Assembly: GCF_000471905.2 (NCBI RefSeq)
Contig: NW_006500342.1
Coordinates: 211,124 to 275,123, forward strand
Reading direction: 5' to 3'
Length of the DNA: 64,000 nt
DNA from: Amborella trichopoda
Taxonomy: Eukaryota; Streptophyta; Magnoliopsida; Amborellales; Amborellaceae
This document shows, in pieces, positions 55,500 through 64,000 of this stretch (position 1 is its first letter; every line of letters begins with the position of its first letter). A program made the position numbers and the translations under genes. The notes below the pieces were generated by a model that was given only the letters and a program-made list of their open reading frames with translations, had not been told where the DNA came from and did not search any database.

Positions 55500-58400
55500 G
55501 GTATTGATGGGTCAGTGTTGGTCACTGCCTCAGAGACCTGCACCATGTGGCATGAATCGTGAGAATGGAAGGTCCGCCCTCTTGACTCTTTCTATAGTTG
55601 CTCGAATTCAGGCTCAGGATGCCATTGGGGTTTCTTGGGCTTGGGATTCTTGGGTCTCTTGAGGAGTTCCTCAATTGTAGGAGGAGCCTTTCCATTGGCG
55701 CGAGATGCTAAGGCGTCAGGGACTGTCAGAACCCAGCTGCTTGCGCCACCGTCTTCTTCAGCTGTTTTTGATGCCACCTACTAATGTTGCAACTTTTCAA
55801 CTCTTTCTCAAGAGCCTCAAAGTCAGAGCATTTGAGAGTCAAACCTACAAAAGACGTGTTTGAAAAATAAGAAGAAGGTTTAGAAGAGTTAGGAATAGAA
55901 GATGAGAGAGAGATTTTAAGGTCGTCACTTAGATTGGATCGATCAGGATAGCTTTTAGCGTCATCATCGGAATTGGACGTTTGCAGGGAATCTTTTTAGT
56001 CTTTACCCTGCTTAGACTGTTGGATGCGCTTTTTATGTCGTCACCTTTATCGGACATGTTGGGAACCTGAACAGAGGAAGGATCAGAAATGCCTTCTTGA
56101 CTGCATTACAGGTCTTGGTCAGTGAAAGCGACTGACATAGGAAAGAAATCCTGCAGGGTTGGCAATGGAGGAAGAGCTTGAGGGATTCAACCTCTGTCTG
56201 GGGTTGAGGGAGTTCCTCTTTCAGTGGGCAGACTTTGGTGCTCATCTTCTTCTACCATTTTTGTGAACGGGACCAGGTTAACCAGGTTCACGTGGCTTCG
56301 GGGCTGACCTTGCTTGGTGAACAACCTCCCTCTTCATGGATTTCATTCAGTTTCTCCCTTGATAGACCTGCCATGGTTGGGAATTTGATGGTAGTCAAGA
56401 TCTGAAGGCTCGGGTAGTGCACTTTCACAAGAGGTCTGTGTTTGGGTGACCTCTTGTGTTGGCAGCTCGGTGGTTCGAGCATCATCCCCTACGATAGTGC
56501 CAACGACGTGTCCTCCTTGGACTTTCTCTATGATTATGGCTTGGAATCTGAAGCTCTGCAAGTCGTGATCTAGTATCTAGTGATAAGGGCACCAGAGGAT
56601 TTCAATCCCACGAGCGAGATGCCTGGGCTGTCTTGATGGCTTTGGTGCGATGATCCCTACTTGAAGCATCATACAAAACAGAGCCTGAAGAAGGTTCTGT
56701 GGTAGTTCATCAAGAGGATACTCTTGCTTGCCTTCTTCTTGAACTGTCACCACGTGAGATGCTTCAACTGCCCCGAATGCCTTTTTGAGACTATCAAGCT
56801 GTATCTACCCCTTCTGGATTAAAGCCACGTTGTGATCATTGAGTGTGAAGCAATTCTGAATAGGGTGCCCTAGCATTCTATGATAGGTACAATAACTCTT
56901 ATGGGTGACGAAGTTAGCATCCTTTGGCCTTTTCATCTCAAGCAAGTTCATTTGTTTCTCAATCAACATTCGGAGTAAAATCGGGACCCACTCTCAGTCA
57001 AAGCTGTAGACGTTCTTTTTCTGCTCCTGCCAATAGTCTTTTTTGTAGAGGTTTCGAGATGGAGGCACCTTATTGTAGGACTGAGGTTTCCCCTGCCTCG
57101 CGTGAGGCGTTCCTTGAGCATTTACAGGGTTCACCCCCATAGAGAAGTCTAGAGTTTGTAGTGACTCCTTCTTGGGGTCTGAAACAGTGACAGCAGCACT
57201 GATCACTCCTTTTTATTGATTATCTCAAGAAATCGGATGAACATTACCAGAGCTTGGGTTGTTTTCCCCATTTGATGATGGGGTTTGAAGTTTTCCATGA
57301 TGCATAAGGAGGCTCTCTTTTCAGACTACTTTGAAGATAAGATCCGATATAGAAGTTGGGTTTGATGCCTCAACATGCAGGGAGATTTTCGACCGCATGT
57401 TACGCACACATGTTTGGACCGTATCAATTTTAAGCATGGGGGTAGCTTGGTATGTAGCTAGATCTCTCCATCTTATAATGAATTGATCCACTGGATTTTC
57501 TAAGCCCTGGGTTAATGTGAGAAGCTCAATAGTCTGGACTTCTCTCTCAATTATATAGAAGCGCTTGTAGAATAAGTGCTCTATTTCTTCCCAGGTCTGC
57601 ACTGAGTTCGAAGGGAGTTGGGCATACCACTTAAATGCCGGCTCGTTAGGACTTTCAACAAACTGACGGAGAAGAAGCCTCCCATCAGTTGTTGTCTCTT
57701 GACATGCCAAATAGAAGTGGACAATATGCTGGTGTGATGAACTCATCCCGTTGAAGAGCGGGAGTCTCCCTTTCTGGTAATTAGGGGGACACAGGAGCAG
57801 ATCAATGTCAGCAGGATAGGGTTTCCGATACAAGGTTGTAGCTTGAACGCCTGGGATTTGTCTACCTCACAAATTGCGATTGACCATGGCATTGTTGTCA
57901 GCTTATGAAACCTACTAAGAGGAGGAATTATCATGCGAAGGAATTAGCTGCCTTGGAACCAAATCGGCTGGATGAGGAAAATTGGCTTCTTAGAGAGATG
58001 AGTTCCCAAGGAGTTGGGTACTTTCTATGAGCTTGATCTTCTCCATCATCCTGCGCATCATGTCCTTGAACCGATTCCTATGATCTTCTTGATCATCATT
58101 AGGCTCTTCAACGACCATCACGCTGATTGTTTCTTCAAGGAGATTGATCTCTCGTATGATCGGGGCTTGGCGTACCTGCTGAACTGGGTTTGGCAGGTCT
58201 GTCAGTAGAGGTTTAGCATGCCACGACTGAGCTCGAGCTTTGTATGCTGATCGGGCCAGGACAGGTTCATGATGGTATTGGCACCATAGAGGCTGCAAGG
58301 TTGGGTCGTCTCCTACGACATTGACAACCCTACAGAATTTTGGCTCTTTCAATTCAGGTTTTTCTACCGCCAGTAGTGGATAAAAGGGGTTCTCAGCCAG

Positions 58401-59640
58401 AGAATCAGCAAGACTGCTTGCTCTGAGTGCCTTTGGTTCTTCTTTTAGCACTATTCGCATGCCTTGATCATGTTTGGCTCTCAGGCTCTGATATACCGTT
58501 TTCAAGAACCGAGTTCGAGACCATGATTGTGCATGATTCGCTTTCTTCAAACATGACCGAGGCATCTCCATGAGGTGCGGCAAGGGATGCCGATCAGGAA
58601 TAGGAGTCAGCTTGGAATTTTTTCTTGGCATGGGAGAGACGGGGAATGGAAGACTTCATCACCCAAAGGACCCTTGCCTCAAGCTCTTTTGTGAGCTCTA
58701 ATGGTAGGGTTGGTAGGAAGAAGGTTTTTTAAAAGGGTACTCTTGGGGAAGGTCTTTGAGTACCAGGACTTGATCGATTTGTCGAAGGAGTAGGGAGGAA
58801 CGGGGGAGGAGACATATCTGCATATGACCTTTCGGTGGGCAGCTTGGAGTCATCTGTTAGGGTGGCGCGAGTGTGCCTCTTGCAGAAGGGTTCTGGGTGA
58901 CTTGGGGATCAACTCGAGCTCGAGTAGTAAGTTTGGACTTAAGAGGACGAATACAACAAGCATGTGTTTGTGAGGGTATGGCCTTGTGACGACCCCTCCC
59001 CAAGTGAGGAGACATGTGCTGGGAGGGGCGACAAGGGGGACGTCTCTCGTGTACTCGGCTAAGCACAACCAGAGGGCTTCCATGAGTAGGGCGATATGTA
59101 TGCAAATGGAACATAAGGCCAGGTCCAAGAAGACCTGAGCCCGGACAGTGGTTCAAGGCAACCTGAGGGTTGCCTTGAAGAGTGGCTGAAGTGGATGGAC
59201 CGCGAGCTCTGATGCATGTGTGGGAGGTGGGGGCCTTAGGGCCTCCTCCTTGATGAATTGAGCCCCTTGCTATAGGGTCCCGATGTGATAGAAAGTGGAG
59301 GGTGGCCTTATGGCAACCCGCATGAGCACTAATAGCCAGACTGCCTTGTGTAGAAAAGGAAGGGAGGGTGCATGCAGTGTGCGGTGGCTAGTGCGCCTTC
59401 CATGCAAGGTGCATTAGTGGAGGGTCCACCAATGCTAAGAGATGGGGAGTGAGGGACTTTTAGGTTCCTCCTCACACTAATCCAAGTCAGAACCTGGGAG
59501 CATGACACAGGGTCGATGCTCAAGAGAAAGGTCAGAAACGAGGTTCATGGATCCTGTTCCCAATGCATACTCACGATTGCGAGGATCAGAAAATCCCCGA
59601 CTCAGATGAACGAGCTGACCAACCTCGAAGACACGTGTGT
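55500..59640 (-). pseudogene. Degenerate gag and gag-pol linker, element 3
   Basis: This is the best preserved gag in the window. The N-terminal extension (about 59640-58650) is broken. A 213-codon frame at 58631-57990 holds MPRSCLKKANHAQSWSRTRF and a run of charged residues. The core is open at 57833-57321 (YPADIDLLLCPPNYQKGRLP, ATTDGRLLL-type motif, FKWYAQLPSNSVQTWEEIEH, LFYKRFYIIEREVQTIELLT, QFIIRWRDLATYQATP). An intact C-x2-H-x4-H-x4-C knuckle, CTYHRMLGHPIQNC, lies near 56880. A linker like element 1's (SNSDDDAKSYPDRSNLS) lies near 55930. Reading is lost near 55500. Confidence 0.75.
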
Positions 59641-59705
59641 ATAAGTGAGCAGGAAAGAGAAGAAAGAAAAGCCAAAGGAGGATGATTTGACTATGGGGTA
59701 GCGTG

Positions 59706-59723
59706 TCCCTAGTGGAGTTGTTA
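59706..59723 (-). other. Decayed primer-binding site, element 3
   Basis: On the minus strand TAACAACTCCACTAGGGA follows the LTR end by three bases. The leading TGG has become TAA, so tRNA pairing would be weakened. Confidence 0.55.
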
Positions 59724-59726
59724 AGC

Positions 59727-60095
59727 TGGTTAGATGCCTCGATCTCGTCCCTTGGGTCGGGACGACCTGGTGGCATGGGTCTGGGTTCGAGATGGACCCA
59801 GAACCTAAGACCTCTCTCTCGTGAACAACGTAAAGGAGACACAGGCAGGAATACCAACCAGTGAGAGAGGAATTTGGGTTGTGAGGTGGGACTCACCTCA
59901 CGTGGGTTCGTGACACACTTGGGCTGCTCACGTGAGCGCCCTTTTAGATCACGTGGAATGCCCTGCTAACCCGTGGCTGATTTGGAATCGTCTCCCATGA
60001 CCTGTTTCTTCTTACATGCAACAACACACATACATTAGAATACAGACAAGTGGGTATGAGGACCCCACCTTATCACAGGGTTAGTGCACATGTGC
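59727..60095 (-). mobile_element. Remnant of the 5' LTR, element 3 (3' part only)
   Basis: About 370 bp match the last part of the LTR family: 'ggtggggtcc', 'tctctcactggttggtat', 'cccatgccaccaggtcgt', and the end '...ATCTAACCA'. Beyond 60095 the sequence is the post-pol segment of element 4, so either most of the LTR was deleted or this is a short-LTR subfamily. The match to element 1's post-pol segment favours deletion. Confidence 0.6.
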
Positions 60096-60530
60096 GTGTG
60101 TACTCAAAGGAAAATGGAAGAATTAACATAATAGAGTTCGTGTCAATTCGACAGCCTTACGACATCTCCTTGACGAGGACTTTTAGTGCATATTTTATAG
60201 TAAAGAGAAAGGTAAAAGGGGTTAGATGGAGAAGAGAAATTAGAGAGAAGAGAATATTAGTTCTCTTTTCCTCAGATGCAAGAGCAACACAGGGGTCAGC
60301 CGTTCTCTTTTCCTCAGATGCAAGAGCAATGCTTCATTACAGCTACTCTCGTTTTCTTTGATGCGAGAGAAATGCTGCGTAATATATTTGTAACCTCTCT
60401 AATAATGGGATTTTTGGCTTGTAACCCCTTCTAATGCAATAAAAGAGTTTAAATTTCATTCAAACCGTCTTGCTCCTCTTCTTTCCCTCTTTTTTTTTTA
60501 TTCGTATTTCCTTCTTGCCATGTATTAAGC
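60096..60530 (-). mobile_element. Post-pol segment of element 4 with 42 bp repeats
   Basis: 'gttctcttttcctcagatgc' followed by 'aagagcaa' occurs at 60260 and 60302, with a third diverged copy near 60346. The period is 42 bp. On the minus strand it reads as the same 'gctcttgcatctgagg' motif found at 34191 and 34244 after pol in element 1. A 'ctataaaatatg' stretch on the minus strand (60190-60203) could be a TATA, but it is not in element 1. No gene is seen. Confidence 0.65.
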
Positions 60531-61660
60531 CTTTTGAAAGTGTATCAAGGATAGTACTTCATTAGGTATCGCCCATTGACATAGGTCTGTTAGGGTATGC
60601 CAATATGTAATCCCCATTTGGCTAGACGTTTTTTACTATAAAGGGGCCGTCCCATTTAGGTTCAAACTTCCGTTTGTGCTGCCCATGCATAACAATCGGC
60701 CTCTTGACAGCTAGAACAAGATCCCCACGGGTAAATGAACAGACCTTGATTGACTTATCAAAAGCCCTCTTCATCCTTTCCTAGTTGAGCTCGAGATTCT
60801 ACTAAGCTCCTGGTCTCTTTCCGTCGAGTGCATTCAACACTTGATAACGAAGCTTGACTCTCTCATCTTCGGTTAATCCTTGATGCATGGCGACACGTAG
60901 CGAGGGAAGTTGAATCTCAAGGGGCAAAATTGCTTCACCTCCATAGACCAACAATGAATAAGGAGTGAAATTAGTTGCATTTCACGTGGTAGTGCGATAG
61001 GTCCCAGCGCTTCAGGAATCTTCTCATGCCAGTTCTTTTTTGTCTTTGATACTGACTTCCTTAGAACATTGCATAGTCTTATTGACAGCCTCGGATAAGC
61101 CATTCGCTCAAGGGTAGTACATAGTTGAATACTGCCACTCGAAACTGAACTGGCTAACTTAGCGATCAATGTGATGACTTCTGAATTGAGGGCAGTTGTA
61201 ACATATGATCTGGTCAAGCACCACAAACTGGTAGATGATGTGATGCTGCACGAAGTTGTCCACCGTAGCCTCAGAAATTGCTTGAGTGTGACTGCTTCAG
61301 TCCATTTTGAGAAATAATCTGTAACCGTTAGAATGAAGACATGGCCCATTGTTGAAGGACGATCTATAGGTCCTATAATGTCCTTTCCCCATTATGAAAA
61401 GGGCCATGATGACACTGCAGGATGTAGAGGATCCGGAGGTTGATGAATAAGGCTCGAGTTCATTTGACACACCTGACACCTCTTAGCATAGTTCAAGGAG
61501 TCAGCAACCATTGAAGGCTAATAGTACCCCAATCTACATATCCATTCATCGATCTTACGGTCGGATTGATGCAATCCACAGATGCCATCAAACGACCGGC
61601 GGAAGAGAGTGTCCCCTTCGAGGAGGGTGTACGTGGTAGACATTCGATGCACATTATTGT
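60531..61660 (-). pseudogene. Integrase, element 4, catalytic Asp changed
   Basis: Zinc-binding part: GICGLHQSDRKIDEW, then CQVCQMNSSLIHQPP. Core: GKDIIGPIDRPS near 61390 (first Asp kept), TDYFSKWTEAV, then ICYNCPQF, where the second catalytic Asp is Tyr (codon at 61198-61200 on the reverse strand). Then NGLSEAVNKT (Glu kept) preceded by a CGA-to-TGA stop. C-terminal part: HKRKFEPKWDGPFIVKNV near 60660, with the GPF kept, ending near 60545. Several frameshifts are present. Confidence 0.8.
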
Positions 61661-62654
61661 GTTTGGCACGATGTTCAAGCAGTCTACCATTCCTTATGAA
61701 ATTGATGATTGACTCTCTCCAATCTTCTACCTGCTCAATTTCTACACACATTAGATCGAAGAACTCTGATTCTTGCTTTTGAATATCCTCTCCTTGACTT
61801 TGTGCCAATTCCTGTTTAGCTTGAATAACCTCTTTGGCTAATAAGAGTGCTTCGAATGGGTAAGGAAGGCACTCAAGAAAGAGGACTCTTTCATCATCAG
61901 CATCAACTTCAGTTCTCAGTTCAATGTATCTCCACTCTACCACCCAGATAGGCGTGGGCCTTGATGAGGACAATTGAGTTGTAGCTCTAAGCTTTGTGAG
62001 GGCATCAACCTGCGAGTTTAATTTCATGGGGATATGAGTCAAAGATACATCATCAAACTGGGCCATGTATGATTTTGCAGTATCGTGATAAGGCTTTAGA
62101 GTGTCTTTTCTCATGTCATAGATCCCCTTAAGCTATTGAATAACCACCTTAGAATCACCATAGATATTGAGCTGCTCTAAGTCTAAATCAAAGGTTATTT
62201 CCAACCCAATTATAAGGGCTTGATATTCTGCCTCAATATGGGAACCAACTTCGGTGAGAGAGAAAGATAGAGGAAGTATCTCTCCTTTCAGAGTCATGAA
62301 TACCACTCTAACACCTCCGCGATCAGATTGGAAGGCCCTGTCAAAGTACATCTCCCATACATGAGTAAGTTCTGCACATAATACTTCTTCATCAAGGAGG
62401 TCACTTGTTAAAGGAGACTTTGCCGATACAGGATGTGCTGCAAGAAAATCAGTCAGGGCTTGACCCTTGACAGCTTTTTGTGGTACATATGTGATGTTAA
62501 ATTCCGTAAGCAATAATGCCCACATAGCAAGGCATCCCGAAAAGAATGGGCGTGTCATAAGAAACTTTACAGAGTCTGCTTTTGATATGAGCTTCACTTT
62601 ATGACCGAGCAAGTAGTAGTGGAGCTTTTGTACTGCAAAGATTAGGCCAGGCAC
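61661..62654 (-). pseudogene. Archaeal-type (second) RNase H, element 4
   Basis: A 173-codon frame (62654-62133) begins with the end of the first RNase H (MPGLIFAVQKLHYYLLGHKV, MTRPFFSGCLAMWALLL, FNITYVPQKAVKGQALTDFL) and continues into the second: MYFDRAFQSDRGGVRVVF, SHIEAEYQALIIGLEI, LNIYGDSKVVIQ. After one stop the next frame (62114-61518) has DTLKPYHDTAKSYMAQFDDV and LNSQVDALTKLRATTQ. Asp (YFDR), Glu (EAEY) and Asp (GDS) are kept; the last, ADAL, is VDAL with its Asp kept. This domain supports the Tat assignment. Confidence 0.85.
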
Positions 62655-63700
62655 ATTTTTTTAATAGGGGGATAATTCTTCTCAGCCCCTTGCATCCTGC
62701 AGTGGAGAGAGTATAGTGCGGTCTCTTTCCCCTCGTCATTGTTTTGTGCTAATAATGCCCCGAGTGACTCATCAAGGGCAGTCACGTAGAGGATGAGGGG
62801 TTTCCCAACAGCGGTGTAGAGAGCACTAGAAGGTTGAGTAAGTATCGTTTGATGTCATCAAGCACTGCTTGGCATGCTTCATCCCACACGACTGGGGTAT
62901 CCTTCTTTAACAGGTGCGTAAAGGGTTTATAACGACCTGAGAAGTTAAAGATGAACATGCAGATATAAGCAAGCTACCCTTGAAGGGAGTGTAGATCTCG
63001 CAATGTAGTTGGTGGTAGATTTTCCTAGATAGCCTTGTTCTTAGCTGCCTCAACTTCCAACCCTCGGTGTCTAACAATGAACCCCAAGAACTTTTCTGAG
63101 TGCACACTAAACACACATTTCAATGGGTTCAAGATCTTGCATATGAGCTTCTTCTTCTTAGATTTTACCATCAAGTCATCCACATAACACTCCACCTCCT
63201 AATGCATCATGTCCTTGAGGATGGTCGTCATTGCTCTCTGATACGTAGCACCGGCAATCTCCAACCCGAAAGGTCGTGTAGAAGAATATCTCTTTGGGAG
63301 TAAAGAAGGCGGTGGCCTCTTCATCTTTCGGTGTCATCCATATCTTAATGTACCCGGAGTATCCATCCATGAAGGAGAATATTTAGCAGTGAGTTGTGGA
63401 GTCGATGAGCATCTCCGTACACGGCAATGGCAATTCATCCTTCTGGCAAGTGGCATTCAGGTTGCAGAAGTCAATGCAGACCTTGATTTGGTCATTTTTC
63501 TTCTTGACTGGGATAATGTTCGTCAGCCATTTTGGGTACTTGACCTCACGAATGAAACCTGCTTGCCTGAGTTTGGTCACCTCAGCATCTATCTGCATTT
63601 CTACATCAAGCCTAAACCTTCTTGATATCTGTTTGATAGGCTTGACAGATGGATCGATGCCGAGACGGTGGACTACAACTTGAGGTTCTAAACCAAGCAT
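62655..63700 (-). pseudogene. Reverse transcriptase and first RNase H, element 4
   Basis: A 105-codon frame (63700-63383) has LGLEPQVVVHRLGIDPSVKP, VTKLRQAGFIREVKYPKWL, PVKKKNDQIKVCIDFCNLNA and ELPLPCTEMLID. A stop (63382) interrupts, then FMDGYSGYIKIWMTPKDEEA and FFTPKEIFFYTTFRVG. The active-site box YVDDL is at 63186-63172, frame-shifted relative to what precedes it. The RNase H part (62960-62660) reads in fragments, PVVWDEACQAVLDDIKRYLL. The domain order and catalytic box are sound, but the frame is broken several times. Confidence 0.85.
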
Positions 63701-63958
63701 CTCATGATAATGCCAGGCAAAGACGTCTCAGTTTGCTCTCAAGAAGGCAGTAAATTCCTCTTTCTCTTCTGACGACGTATTTATCAAGATGACAGTAGGC
63801 CTGAGGTCGACTTCGTGTCCTAGATTTATCTCCTCTAGTTCATCAGCTGTGGCTTGACGACCTTCTTCACATTCTTCTAGGGCCTCCTGCGAATCCTCAT
63901 CATTGGCCTTGGTGGGCTTCTCGCTAACCTCTAAGGATGCTACCCGTACTCTTGACAT
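63701..63958 (-). pseudogene. Acidic linker before RT, element 4
   Basis: A 76-codon frame, MSRVRVASLEVSEKPTKAND at the start, holds LEECEEGRQATADELEEINL and ends AFLRAN. The following stop is CGA-to-TGA (NRD in element 1). The original protein would continue to the left of 63958 in element terms, beyond the window. Confidence 0.65.
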
Positions 63959-64000
63959 TTCTTCTTCTAGTCAGGCTTTGCTAAGGAACATAACTCTTGC

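Larger units (their letters stand above)
52578..60095 (-). mobile_element. Tat-type element 3, defective
   Basis: On the minus strand: remnant 5' LTR (60095-59727), decayed PBS, leader and gag (59640-56100), gag-pol linker to about 55500, then the aORF leader/minisatellite block (55420-52578), where element 2's LTR interrupts it. RT, RNase H, integrase and aORF body are all missing between the linker and the aORF leader, a single large deletion at about 55450-55500. Confidence 0.65.
60096..64000 (-). mobile_element. Tat-type element 4, pol half
   Basis: On the minus strand: acidic linker, RT with YVDD, RNase H, archaeal-type RNase H, integrase, C-terminal domain, then post-pol sequence. It runs off the right edge of the window. 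Its 3' side joins element 3's LTR remnant without its own aORF or tail. It is the only copy here with the RT active site. Confidence 0.8.

Noticed and set aside
1-64000. tRNA or rRNA genes
   Set aside because: I saw no cloverleaf apart from the degenerate 87 bp insert at 16702, and no conserved rRNA blocks. A tRNAscan or Rfam search was not possible here.

Overview
This window is from a flowering plant nuclear genome with heavy retrotransposon content. I found no intact host gene. The proteins that can be read are those of plant Ty3/gypsy LTR retrotransposons of the Tat/Ogre type. The evidence is a Tat-style gag with C-x2-H-x4-H-x4-C knuckles, an RT followed by a second archaeal-type RNase H, an integrase, and an antisense additional ORF (aORF) with a plant mobile domain. 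The species cannot be named from this sequence. Every coding region is broken by stops or frameshifts.

Layout, left to right. 1-3873 is the 3' end of one element (internal tail plus a ~2.8 kb LTR). 3874-11395 is a purine-rich tandem array with a ~0.9 kb period, about eight copies. 11396-15135 is an inverted, expanded LTR that holds a 14-unit array of hairpin-forming ~58 bp repeats. It sits head to head with a second LTR fragment (15215-16370), making a long inverted repeat. 16371-18261 is AT-rich and contains a probable tRNA-derived SINE. From 18262 to 60095 the elements are nested. Element 1 (22399-41663, plus strand, 19.3 kb, perfect 5 bp duplication CACTT) lies inside element 2 (18262-52577, minus strand). 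Element 2 itself appears inserted in the tail of element 3 (52578-60095, minus strand). 60096-64000 is the pol half of element 4 (minus strand).

The shared element plan, in element orientation, is: ~2.6 kb LTR, PBS beginning TGG, long gag with an N-terminal extension, acidic linker, RT, RNase H, archaeal-type RNase H, integrase, a non-coding tail with 42 bp repeats, an aORF read from the opposite strand, a minisatellite-rich block, then the 3' LTR. The minisatellite block ends, on the aORF side, at a TATA motif (GGGGTATAA) kept in three separate copies and pointing toward the aORF. This suggests an antisense promoter that belongs to the element.

No element is complete. Element 1 has lost the RT palm and its aORF. 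Elements 2 and 3 have gag but no pol. Element 4 is cut at the window edge and at its 3' side. Both integrases have lost the second catalytic Asp, by different substitutions. Most gag stops are explained by C-to-T change at CAG, CAA or CGA, as expected for long-methylated, silenced copies.
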